Positions 6,950 through 13,610 are shown, counted from the stretch's first letter. The stretch is DNA of 37,423 bases from Thermoplasmata archaeon (GCA_021797225.1 JAKAAE010000001.1:1-37423), one strand, 5' to 3'. Numbers and translations are program-made. Notes: generated by a model not told the origin, from the sequence alone.

Positions 6950-7172
6950 CAGTCCCGGCCAGTCCCGCCTTTTTAATTTTACTAGGGACTGATACTGAGC
7001 TAAGGGAATACAGGCTCCAGCTCTTACCAGTCCCGGATGCCTCCTTGGTTCCAAAACACTTCAAAAAAGTAAATAAAAAGAAAGAATAAGAGCGATCGGG
7101 ACTGATTCAGGTTCCAGCCTTTAAAATACAGGTTCATCATCAGTCCCTACCCTTTTTATGAACCCGGGACTG
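6950..7172. repeat. Iteron-like cluster II: seven CAGTCCC/GGGACTG boxes
   Basis: CAGTCCC at 6950, 6960, 7028 and 7141; GGGACTG at 6985, 7098 and 7166 (first base). Most are extended by a G, as CAGTCCCG or CGGGACTG. The copies occur in both orientations over 223 bp. The heptamer is unrelated to the TGCGAA boxes, so a second DNA-binding protein is implied. The cluster lies next to the gene for an unknown 333-aa protein with an RHH-like N-terminus. Confidence 0.72.
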
Positions 7173-7193
7173 AAAGTTAATAATAGAAAGTGT

Positions 7194-7249
7194 TGACTAT
7201 TTACAATTTGATAAAAACAATGTTTGAAGAGAATATATTGTAATAGTCA
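7194..7249. other. Imperfect inverted repeat next to the end of the 333-aa gene
   Basis: TGACTATTTACAAT (7194-7207) and ATTGTAATAGTCA (7237-7249) are inverse to each other apart from one extra T. The right arm abuts the stop codon of the minus-strand gene at 7250-7252. It may be a transcription terminator for that gene or a further origin structure. Confidence 0.45.
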
Positions 7250-8251
7250 TTAATTTGTAAGATTTTTTAAATTATCAGTTTCCTGATCAAGTAAAAATCT
7301 AAATTCTTTAAAGTTTTTCTTTATCATTTCGTAAAGCTCACCACTCGGGGTTATTTTCTCTCCGTTAACATTATAAATTTTGGTTACCAGAATAGGATAT
7401 AAACTAGATGGGCCGGGGAGTTCGTGTGGAATATAATTTATCAAAGCAAACATGTGGAGAAGTTCAAACAACGGAATTAACCATTCATTGATTCGTTCAA
7501 TCTCTATTAACGGCACTATCACATCTTTTTTAGTATAAGGTGCAATATCCTGTTCACTTATAGAAGCTAGATTTTTAATTACTTTTGCATATACCTCTTC
7601 TACTGGAATGAACGGACCAGCTTTCTTTATGGAGATAATAAACTCGTTTAAATCGTTTATTTTTTTGATCCTGGATATAATAATATTAAAAGTATCATTT
7701 TCAAATTTTGTATTTTTATTTGGTATACTTTCATTATAGAGGATAAAATTTTTAAAATTTTCATTAGAAATTTTACCTTTTAAATATGATAGATATATGG
7801 TAGATACCATAGAAACAAGAGAATTTCTTATCAAAAATCTAGTTAATTCGTTTGTATCCGAAATTACAACGCCTATAATTTTTTTGAGCAATATACTTTT
7901 GTTTTTTTCCCTGGACTTTTCTGACAATTCTTCAAGCATCGAAAATACTCTTGGCAAAATTCTAAAGGTTTTAGCAATTAAAAATCCAGTGGCGTAGTGT
8001 TCTAAGCTTTCGCTTATGTTCGCAGGTAACTGGGATAGAACATTCAAAGTATTCCTATCTGAGATCAAAGACATTCGACCGAACAGAGATTCATCATCGT
8101 ATACTCTTTTAATGCAGTATGAAATGATATCATTTTCATCATATTCAAAATGATTGAGATTATGAATATTAGAATAATAGCTCCAATTTTTAATACCATC
8201 CAATTGACCTGTGCTTAGCCTAACTGATATTGTCCTTTTTGTCCCCATCAT
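7250..8251 (-). CDS. Unknown 333-aa protein with RHH-like N-terminus; candidate origin- or partition-related protein
   Basis: No family recognised. The first 25 residues (KRTISVRLSTGQLDGIKNW) look like the strand and first helix of an RHH domain; the remainder is predominantly alpha-helical, with no Walker or metal-binding motif and no transmembrane segment. I start at ATG 8251, because the TATA-like ATATATAA (plus-strand 8273-8280) is about 25 nt upstream, fitting a leaderless message. A TTG at 8257 or ATG at 8248 are alternatives. It is divergent from the replication operon and ends beside the CAGTCCC box cluster, which makes an initiator, partition or copy-control role a reasonable guess but no more than that. 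AT-rich codon use contrasts with the operon opposite. Confidence 0.65.
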   Translation of the reverse strand: MMGTKRTISVRLSTGQLDGIKNWSYYSNIHNLNHFEYDENDIISYCIKRVYDDESLFGRMSLISDRNTLNVLSQLPANISESLEHYATGFLIAKTFRILPRVFSMLEELSEKSREKNKSILLKKIIGVVISDTNELTRFLIRNSLVSMVSTIYLSYLKGKISNENFKNFILYNESIPNKNTKFENDTFNIIISRIKKINDLNEFIISIKKAGPFIPVEEVYAKVIKNLASISEQDIAPYTKKDVIVPLIEIERINEWLIPLFELLHMFALINYIPHELPGPSSLYPILVTKIYNVNGEKITPSGELYEMIKKNFKEFRFLLDQETDNLKNLTN

Positions 8252-8389
8252 ATACAATGTATCTTTTTGTCATATATAATTCATTCCATATTATGATTTT
8301 TACAATTAAAATCTATGATGTAAAAATTTATATATAGTTATGTCTTTATGTTAATTATGAATAAAGACAATATGTCATTATTAATGACA
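8252..8389. promoter_or_regulatory. Divergent promoters with two operator-like inverted repeats
   Basis: The minus-strand TATA is at 8273-8280; the plus-strand TATA, TTTATATATAG, is at about 8329-8339, some 24 nt before ATG 8357. Two inverted repeats straddle the start of the RHH gene: GTCTTTAT (8342-8349)/ATAAAGAC (8361-8368), and a perfect 17-nt palindrome TGTCATTATTAATGACA (8373-8389). Both sit where bound repressor would block initiation, so the RHH protein encoded here may control its own operon. Confidence 0.6.
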
Positions 8390-8518
8390 AAGAAAGAATA
8401 TGTCCAAGTGAAATTGACTAAACAGGAAATGCAGGAATTAACACGTCTAGCTAATTTTAGAGGTCTGTCTAGGAGTGCATGGATCCGTATGAAAATTCAT
8501 GAAGGTGATAAAAAATGA
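8357..8518 (+). CDS. Short RHH (CopG-like) protein, first gene of replication operon
   Basis: A 53-aa protein. Residues 14-50 have the CopG layout: a strand (YVQVKLTKQ), helix A (EMQELTRLANFRG), and a turn and helix B starting LSRSAWIRM. Size and position (first in an operon with the replication helicase) resemble plasmid copy-control repressors. Palindromes overlap its start codon, consistent with autoregulation. ATG 8357 lies about 24 nt from the TATA box, so it is probably leaderless. Ends in an ATGA overlap with the next ORF. Confidence 0.75.
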   Translation: MNKDNMSLLMTKKEYVQVKLTKQEMQELTRLANFRGLSRSAWIRMKIHEGDKK

Positions 8519-8616
8519 GGACTGAAAAACAGCAACTTCCAAGGTTGTTTCAGCTGTGGCAACAAATTGTCGATGGTGAAGAAAACAAAAAACAAAAGGA
8601 GGAAGGGAGGAAATGA
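8515..8616 (+). CDS. Tiny coupled ORF (33 aa)
   Basis: Start and stop overlap both neighbours as ATGA (8515-8518 and 8613-8616), which supports real translation. The peptide is Gln/Lys/Glu-rich with an amphipathic central segment, LFQLWQQIVDGEE. No family recognised. The AGGAGG within its 3' end also serves as ribosome binding site for the next ORF. Confidence 0.45.
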   Translation: MRTEKQQLPRLFQLWQQIVDGEENKKQKEEGRK

Positions 8617-8702
8617 AAGCACTGCACACACCCCTAACTTTTGTATTTTTTATATTGCCATGTATGCTTATAAGGTTTTCCATTCGAGGTATTAAGAAAT
8701 GA
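8613..8702 (+). CDS. Tiny hydrophobic peptide (29 aa)
   Basis: ATGA overlaps on both sides (8613-8616 and 8699-8702) and a strong purine-rich Shine-Dalgarno (AGGAGGAAGGGAGG) just upstream. One hydrophobic span (LTFVFFILPCMLI) followed by basic residues suggests a single-pass membrane peptide. It could also exist mainly to couple translation to the helicase gene. No function assigned. Confidence 0.45.
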   Translation: MKALHTPLTFVFFILPCMLIRFSIRGIKK

Positions 8703-10885
8703 ATGATGTGGATGATAAAAATGCATACAACAAAATCTTGGAAAACCAGGATGTGTGGTTTAGCAATTATTACAAGGACTATCATTATCTCCATGACTAT
8801 GATATCTTTAGAGGACTGGATGAATATAAGGCCCTGATAAAGACAACTGAGGACGCAATAAAAAATCACGCCCTTCCTTTAGATCTAATTCAACCATACC
8901 TGGAGGGAAGTTCCGCCTGGGAAATTCTTAGTGAAAACCAGAAAAACGAAATTCTGGACAGATTTAGAAATAATACCTATTTTAGTATTGAAAGCTTGCT
9001 TCATCCTGAAAGATGGTGGATTATAGGAACAAGGGGGAAACCTGAATTTTACTTTGATGAATGCGGAAATGACATATCCTCAGTATTCCACGATAGTATC
9101 ATAACCGAATATGGTTCAGGCATTATCCATATTTTTAACAGGGACAGGTATCTTCAGGATGCGGAGCCTTTCATTCAATCCTTAATACAGCATTCAGTTC
9201 CTATCACTTTCATCCAGATCAATAGGGCAGTGCAGTATATTAAAAATAAAACTCGAATTGTGGACCCGGATCTCCTAGATAAAACCATGGAGGAGATAAG
9301 GCCGCTTCCTGGTAACTTAATTCCTCTTCAACAGGGATTATTAAATCTTGAGACACGCGAGATATTGCCCCATAGCCCTGCTTACTACTATATCTCAATA
9401 TTTTCCAGGACTTACATACCTGGTGGAAAATCAACAAAATTCCATGACTTCCTGGAAATAATCTTTAAGGATGACCTGGAGAAGGAGACCAAAATTACGC
9501 AGATTTTTGAAATAATAGCATGGTCCATATCTCCGGATTATGTCCCACACGGTGCAGCTTTCCTTATAGGTTCAGGTGGCGAAGGTAAGTCTATCATCAT
9601 CTCAATCATAGAAGCTCTTCTGGGTCCGGGTAACACTTCTTCCATATCAATACAGGAGCTTGAATCGGACAAATTCAAAAGGGCTGAGCTCTATGGAAAG
9701 CATGCAAATATAGTTAACGAGGCCGGCGGGATAATTCGCAGTGAATGGTTCAAGAAAACATCGGATCAATCTACCATAACAGCTGACAGGAAGAACGGAG
9801 GCAACTTCAAATTTAAAAATCATGCAAAATGGATTATGGCCACGAACAAGCTTCCAGAGGTGGATAATGAACTCAGAGCGTTCTACCGTAGAGTAGCAGT
9901 CATGATCAATTTTGACAACTACCTGGAGGATAATCTCTCCCCAGAGGAAATCAGTGAGTATGTCAATTCTTTGCTACTGCCCAAGGAACTTGACCTTATA
10001 TTCAGTGAAACTCTTGACAAATATTATAATGATTTTTCCAAAAGAAAGAAATTCACAGCCCAGCCATCTATAGAGGATGCAGAAGCCGAATATAACAGAA
10101 GATCGAATCCAAATCTGGCGTACCTACAGGAATTATCTGACAAAGGCCTTATTTTTACGGATCCAGAGGAGCTATCTACATTCATAACAGAGAATTCAAT
10201 AGATCAGGAACTGGTATATAAGGAAGACAAAAAAACCGGAACCAGGCATTTTGTCAGCATTAAAAAATACATTGAAAAGGATGCAAAACAGTGGGCCAGG
10301 GAACGCAAATTACAGCCGGATCTCATTGATACTTTAAAGCTGGGCAAGGCTCTTGCAAAGCTGGATTATCCGGATATTACAACAGAAAAACGCATAGAAT
10401 CTACCAAACTTAAAGCTTGGCTTGATGTCTTTATCGTTCCTTACAACCTTATAGTTTTTAGATCTCCTAAAACCAATGATGGCCAGAACACACTTGATAA
10501 TAATGTGAAAGCCCAGGAGGAAAATAAAACCATTAACCCAAGCAATTCAGATATTAATAGCCTTCCGGATGGTCAAGTAAAAGAACCCGTAATCGAAGAA
10601 CAGGAATATAGCAATATGGAAACTGAACCCCTGTATTATCGATTGAACAAGGATTTTAACAAATTCGATGGCGCATTTTTCTACAGCGGTCACATTATCG
10701 TTGATTCAGTAAGAAAAATAATGGTTCACGGGACTTCTAATGTAGCCTATGCCCTGTATAAGCTCAGAATACCGAAGCATGCCACGGACAGCGATTATCC
10801 TAAGGGGTGGCTAAGTTTTACGACAAGCACAGAACCACTGGATGAGAAGGCGTACAATGCCCTTTCTAAAGGTGGTTCATCATGA
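8699..10885 (+). CDS. D5/P4-type SF3 helicase (plasmid/virus replication protein)
   Basis: A 728-aa protein. Residues about 200-240 (LPGNLIPLQQGLLNLETRE, then HSP and a Tyr-rich strand) are the D5_N region that precedes the helicase. The Walker A loop is GSGGEGKS at 291-298, a Walker B-like HANIVNEAG at 335-343, sensor 1 WIMATNKLPEV at 378-388, and an arginine-finger segment RAFYRRV at 393-399. This is the AAA+/SF3 organisation of phage P4 alpha and poxvirus D5 proteins, which unwind DNA at the element's origin as a hexameric ring. The C-terminal 300 residues probably include a winged-helix domain and a charged linker. I see no archaeo-eukaryotic primase motif in the first 200 residues, so priming may depend on the host. 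The ATG overlaps the upstream tiny ORF, with GAGG upstream. Confidence 0.9.
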   Translation: MNDVDDKNAYNKILENQDVWFSNYYKDYHYLHDYDIFRGLDEYKALIKTTEDAIKNHALPLDLIQPYLEGSSAWEILSENQKNEILDRFRNNTYFSIESLLHPERWWIIGTRGKPEFYFDECGNDISSVFHDSIITEYGSGIIHIFNRDRYLQDAEPFIQSLIQHSVPITFIQINRAVQYIKNKTRIVDPDLLDKTMEEIRPLPGNLIPLQQGLLNLETREILPHSPAYYYISIFSRTYIPGGKSTKFHDFLEIIFKDDLEKETKITQIFEIIAWSISPDYVPHGAAFLIGSGGEGKSIIISIIEALLGPGNTSSISIQELESDKFKRAELYGKHANIVNEAGGIIRSEWFKKTSDQSTITADRKNGGNFKFKNHAKWIMATNKLPEVDNELRAFYRRVAVMINFDNYLEDNLSPEEISEYVNSLLLPKELDLIFSETLDKYYNDFSKRKKFTAQPSIEDAEAEYNRRSNPNLAYLQELSDKGLIFTDPEELSTFITENSIDQELVYKEDKKTGTRHFVSIKKYIEKDAKQWARERKLQPDLIDTLKLGKALAKLDYPDITTEKRIESTKLKAWLDVFIVPYNLIVFRSPKTNDGQNTLDNNVKAQEENKTINPSNSDINSLPDGQVKEPVIEEQEYSNMETEPLYYRLNKDFNKFDGAFFYSGHIIVDSVRKIMVHGTSNVAYALYKLRIPKHATDSDYPKGWLSFTTSTEPLDEKAYNALSKGGSS

Positions 10886-11142
10886 ATTACATATCTATTT
10901 TTTACACGGGCCCTGAACTTACTCTTGCAGGGTATTACGGTGATTATATGCTTATTCCAGGGAAGGTAACAGTAGAATCCTGGATGGCTGATATTTTAAT
11001 CAATCACGGTTATGGTTTATCCATAAAGCCAGGAGATGAAAGCTATGAAAGAAGAAATAAGAAACAGAATAGGAAAGTTAATGCAGGCCATAAAGAGAAT
11101 GTTCAAAAAAGAGGTGAGCTGAGATGCAGGCAGCAGGACTGA
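10882..11142 (+). CDS. Hypothetical 86-aa protein downstream of helicase
   Basis: Starts in an ATGA overlap with the helicase gene. The first 55 residues are a compact, aromatic, Gly-rich region (strand-rich); the last 30 are very basic and Gln/Asn-rich. The basic tail overlaps the start of the next gene by 19 nt and also an alternative 25-codon frame (11045-11122), so it may not be a folded segment. No family recognised. Confidence 0.6.
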   Translation: MNYISIFYTGPELTLAGYYGDYMLIPGKVTVESWMADILINHGYGLSIKPGDESYERRNKKQNRKVNAGHKENVQKRGELRCRQQD

Positions 11143-11411
11143 ACACAATAGTGCTGGGTGCTGCATACGATAGCACCAAGGATAACAAGCCGTACCTTAT
11201 CATAGTGTCCAGGGAGACATATAAGCCATACTGTGTAAGGTGCAAATCCCAGGATTGCATCCACGTAAGTTATCTGATGTCCATTGAAGGGCAGTATGAC
11301 CGTTACCTGGACGCCATAGATCGTCTATGCCCTGAATGCAAGTATTACAATTCCGATCCTAACGCCATATATTGCATAAAATGCGGATCCAAGCTCAGAG
11401 AGGTGGATTAA
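11124..11411 (+). CDS. SWIM-like plus zinc-ribbon protein
   Basis: A 95-aa protein. C37-x2-C40-x4-C45-x-H47 resembles the SWIM zinc finger (CxC...CxH), followed by a treble-clef/zinc ribbon with C69-x2-C72 and C84-x2-C87. The second motif, CPEC...NSDPNAIYCIKCG, is close to the zinc ribbon at the end of the integrase of this element. Predicted role: DNA or protein binding in the replication or recombination of the element. The ATG follows GAGGTGAGC by a few bases. The GTG of the next gene follows its TAA directly. Confidence 0.7.
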   Translation: MQAAGLNTIVLGAAYDSTKDNKPYLIIVSRETYKPYCVRCKSQDCIHVSYLMSIEGQYDRYLDAIDRLCPECKYYNSDPNAIYCIKCGSKLREVD

Positions 11412-11783
11412 GTGGATCGTGAAGCAATAAGGGTACAGCAGCCGGATGGTTCCTTTAAAATCATATTCAGGGAGAAATCAAAGGAGCAGCAATCAGGGCC
11501 CGTGGCAGCTGCAAGGCACGAACCTAAGGAAACCAAGGATCAGGAAAAGCATGCCAAACAGAAAAAGGTACAGGATCCCAGGTACTACAATCCAATACAT
11601 CCTGAACACGTGGACATATTCGGCAAAGATCTTCTGAACAGGGATCTTGCCTTTTCCCTTAATTCCGGTGAATCCATAAAAGGCAAAATGACAGGATATG
11701 CACAGTATGAGATTTTAATAGAATTTGATGGAAAGAAGGTTATCCTGATGAAACAGGCAATAGCCAAAGTAGAGGTGTTATGA
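11412..11783 (+). CDS. Hfq-like Sm-fold protein with long basic N-terminal extension
   Basis: A 123-aa protein. Residues 66-122 read like a bacterial Hfq/Sm core: a short helix (FGKDLLNRD), Sm1 with strand LAFSLNSGESIKGKMTGYAQ then YEILIEF, and Sm2 with DGKKVILMKQAIAKVEV. The Sm2 segment parallels the YKHAISTV signature of Hfq, with KxAI kept and the His replaced by Gln. Residues 1-60 are charged, Lys/Gln-rich and probably disordered. Sm rings bind U- or A-rich RNA, so this could act in post-transcriptional control of the element or of the host; the target is unknown. The start is GTG, immediately after the previous stop codon. Another small SH3-like barrel is the main alternative. Confidence 0.6.
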   Translation: MDREAIRVQQPDGSFKIIFREKSKEQQSGPVAAARHEPKETKDQEKHAKQKKVQDPRYYNPIHPEHVDIFGKDLLNRDLAFSLNSGESIKGKMTGYAQYEILIEFDGKKVILMKQAIAKVEVL

Positions 11784-11784
11784 A

Positions 11785-12234
11785 ATGAATGATAAAGAAC
11801 AGTATGAGAAAAGGAAGGAATGCAGGTACTTTAACGATTGCAGTGCGCAGTTCTGCCCGCTGGCAATGAACGAGAATGCCAAATGGCTCCCTGATGACGA
11901 GATATGCAGGAGATCTGACTTCAGCAGCAATCTCATTATCCAGAACCAGAGAAAGATAAGGAAAAAATCAGGAGACCCCTGGAGGTATTTCACTTATAAA
12001 ATGCTTGACCGTGAATTTGTAATCGGGAAGAAAACAGATGGAATCGACGCAGATATCCCGGAAGCAATAGCAACCAGGGAAGGTGCAGCTAAGCTATACA
12101 GGGAGAGAGAGGAAGAATGGTTCAGGAAGCATCCAGTAAAATCTGATAAGGTAAAAGATCAGAGGGTAAAGAATGGCAGGCCTTTATTCAGGGCCCGCCA
12201 GGCATCTATATTAACATGGGGTGAAAAGGAATGA
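11785..12234 (+). CDS. Four-Cys protein, copy 1 of duplicated cassette
   Basis: A 149-aa protein. C13-x5-C19-x4-C24-x16-C41 (with the local pattern AQFCP) should bind zinc or an Fe-S cluster. The remainder is charged, with a conserved REFVIGK segment and a YRERE helix. About half the residues are identical to the 149-aa protein at 12442-12891, without gaps, and all four Cys are shared. The Shine-Dalgarno GAGGTG is at 11771-11776. It ends as ATGA with the next small gene, so the two form a cassette that is repeated directly afterwards. No family recognised. Confidence 0.7.
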   Translation: MNDKEQYEKRKECRYFNDCSAQFCPLAMNENAKWLPDDEICRRSDFSSNLIIQNQRKIRKKSGDPWRYFTYKMLDREFVIGKKTDGIDADIPEAIATREGAAKLYREREEEWFRKHPVKSDKVKDQRVKNGRPLFRARQASILTWGEKE

Positions 12235-12370
12235 ATATTTTTGATTTTATCATAGGTTTTTACTGTATAATTGCCTTAAGGGGTAGAATTATACCTGATA
12301 AGAAGTTCATATCTTATTTTCCCTTAAAAAATGCAAAAAACACACCTAAAAGTATCAATAAAAGGCTAAA
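12220..12370 (+). repeat. 151-bp near-identical repeat, copy 1 (partner 12877-13027)
   Basis: Identical to 12877-13027 over the first 41 bp and the last 87 bp. Only the 23 bp between (12261-12283 against 12918-12940) differ. It covers the end of the four-Cys gene and the first 46 codons of the following small gene. Confidence 0.9.
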
Positions 12371-12440
12371 AAAAGTAATGCCATTCCGTGAGAAAAATGC
12401 CATCGTAATTTATGGCTCACATTTTGATGAGGTGCAATAA
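12231..12440 (+). CDS. Small protein, copy 1 of duplicated cassette
   Basis: A 69-aa protein starting in an ATGA overlap. It begins MNIFDFIIGF, a hydrophobic amphipathic start, then continues as a basic segment rich in Lys and Asn (IIPDKKFISYFPLKNAKN). Residues 1-10 and 19-47 are identical to those of the copy at 12888-13190; the C-termini are unrelated. The unusual sharing at DNA level is described under findings. Function unknown. Confidence 0.55.
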   Translation: MNIFDFIIGFYCIIALRGRIIPDKKFISYFPLKNAKNTPKSINKRLKKVMPFREKNAIVIYGSHFDEVQ

Positions 12441-12441
12441 G

Positions 12442-12891
12442 ATGAATTCGTATGAAGAACATGAAAAGAAAAGCAAGTGCAGGCATTTTTATTATTGCGA
12501 GGCGCAGTTCTGCCCTATGGCCATGGTGGAGAACACTCTATGGTATCCTGATGAGGCCGTATGCGATCTTCCAGAATACAGCAATAATACAATAGTCAAG
12601 AACCAGAAGAGCATAAAGAAAAAACATCCGGATCCTGACCTCTATTTCAGTTACAGGATGCTTAACAGGAAATTCGTAATAGGGAAAGGAATAAAGGGGG
12701 TGGATCCTGATCTTCCAGGAAACATAACAAGCAGGGCGGACACAGATAAAATATACAGGGAGAGGGAAGATGATTGGATAGCACCTCATCCAGTAATAAC
12801 AGATAAAAGAAGAGAGCAGATGGCAGAACGGGCAAGGTTAATGAATAAAGCCCTAGAAAGATCCCAGATAGCAGGTGGTGAAAAGGAATGA
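12442..12891 (+). CDS. Four-Cys protein, copy 2 of duplicated cassette
   Basis: 149 aa, the same length as copy 1, with the same C13/C19/C24/C41 spacing. I start at ATG 12442, which aligns with the paralogue's start and lies 9 nt after GAGGTG; the open frame extends 10 codons further upstream into the previous gene but without support. Shared blocks are FVIGK, YREREDDW and the terminal GEKE. Ends as ATGA with the next small gene. A metal-binding protein of unknown role; keeping two diverged copies suggests they have different partners or targets. Confidence 0.7.
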   Translation: MNSYEEHEKKSKCRHFYYCEAQFCPMAMVENTLWYPDEAVCDLPEYSNNTIVKNQKSIKKKHPDPDLYFSYRMLNRKFVIGKGIKGVDPDLPGNITSRADTDKIYREREDDWIAPHPVITDKRREQMAERARLMNKALERSQIAGGEKE

Positions 12892-13027
12892 ATATTTTTG
12901 ATTTTATCATAGGTTTTAATAGTACAACTTACCCGGGGGATAGAATTATACCTGATAAGAAGTTCATATCTTATTTTCCCTTAAAAAATGCAAAAAACAC
13001 ACCTAAAAGTATCAATAAAAGGCTAAA
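12877..13027 (+). repeat. 151-bp near-identical repeat, copy 2 (partner 12220-12370)
   Basis: See 12220-12370; equivalent bases are 657 bp apart. Confidence 0.9.
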
Positions 13028-13190
13028 TATTTTATCGCCTAATAGCACGATTTTAGATAGCTCTAAGGATACATTCCCGTTCAACATCCCTTTCCATCCA
13101 GGAGAAGGGCCCGAGATTATTTATCCGGATGGCCCAGTGGAACCGGAAGATCCGGAAGAAGATCCAGGAGATGAGCCGGATGATTACTAA
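12888..13190 (+). CDS. Small protein, copy 2, with acidic Pro-rich tail
   Basis: A 100-aa protein. The N-terminal 47 residues match the copy at 12231-12440 except for a short divergent window at residues 11-18. The C-terminal half is different: after a Ser/Asn linker it becomes strongly acidic and Pro-rich (PEDPEEDPGDEPDDY), like the acidic tails of SSB-type or DNA-mimic proteins that recruit partners. ATGA overlap with the upstream gene; its end overlaps the start of the winged-helix gene. Function unknown. Confidence 0.55.
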   Translation: MNIFDFIIGFNSTTYPGDRIIPDKKFISYFPLKNAKNTPKSINKRLNILSPNSTILDSSKDTFPFNIPFHPGEGPEIIYPDGPVEPEDPEEDPGDEPDDY

Positions 13191-13392
13191 CGGGAAAATG
13201 TATCTTACTCTTCCGGAAGACTGGAAGAAAATAATAAGGATCCTTAAAGATGGTCCACTATCCCAGGATGAAATAATTGAGAGATCCGGAATAGAGCCTA
13301 AAAAGGCCATATCGATTATAAGGACCATGACAGCACTATCGATGATAGAGATAGGCCCAGGGAATGAAATAAGATTGAGGGATAAGAAATGA
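13180..13392 (+). CDS. Winged-helix DNA-binding protein
   Basis: A 70-aa protein from ATG 13180. A helix (PEDWKKIIRILKDG), then the helix-turn-helix LSQDEIIERSGIEPKKAISII, and a wing ending in IEIGPGNEIRL match archaeal winged-helix regulators of the MarR/TrmB type. I prefer 13180 because AGGAG (13166-13170) is at a normal 9-nt spacing; upstream in-frame ATGs at 13171 and 13129 are possible. It overlaps the 3' end of the previous gene and the next gene (ATGA). Probably a transcription regulator of the element. Confidence 0.7.
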   Translation: MITNGKMYLTLPEDWKKIIRILKDGPLSQDEIIERSGIEPKKAISIIRTMTALSMIEIGPGNEIRLRDKK

Positions 13393-13610
13393 TGCAGGCA
13401 ACCTTGGAGGATTTCAGGCCGCAGAAAAAGATAGTCAGGGAATTCGATTACCTTATCCATGAATACATTAAGGCCTATGGCACCGATGACTATGACAAAT
13501 ACGATTTATATGACTTTACCTGGAAGTGCGGTGGAAGAATGAGAATAAAGAATATGCCCAGGAATGCATTCTTTTCATCATATAAGATTTACCAGAGATC
13601 TAAAAAATAG
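13389..13610 (+). CDS. Hypothetical 73-aa protein, last gene of the operon
   Basis: Starts in an ATGA overlap with the winged-helix gene. Rich in Tyr, Asp and Lys, with a DDYDKYDLYDF stretch and a basic tail. No family recognised. Followed by about 135 bp of AT-rich noncoding DNA up to the right attachment repeat. Confidence 0.55.
   Translation: MMQATLEDFRPQKKIVREFDYLIHEYIKAYGTDDYDKYDLYDFTWKCGGRMRIKNMPRNAFFSSYKIYQRSKK

Noticed and set aside
6484..7172. CRISPR array
   Set aside because: Boxes are 6-7 bp, occur in both orientations and are irregularly spaced; no 24-40 bp repeat with uniform spacers and no cas genes.
8447..8869. 140-codon minus-strand frame
   Set aside because: Lies across four coupled plus-strand starts of the replication operon; composition is that of an antisense shadow.
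11045..11122. 25-codon frame, amphipathic peptide ending just before 11124
   Set aside because: Fully inside the 86-aa gene. It might be a coupling ORF, but nothing apart from an ATG supports it.
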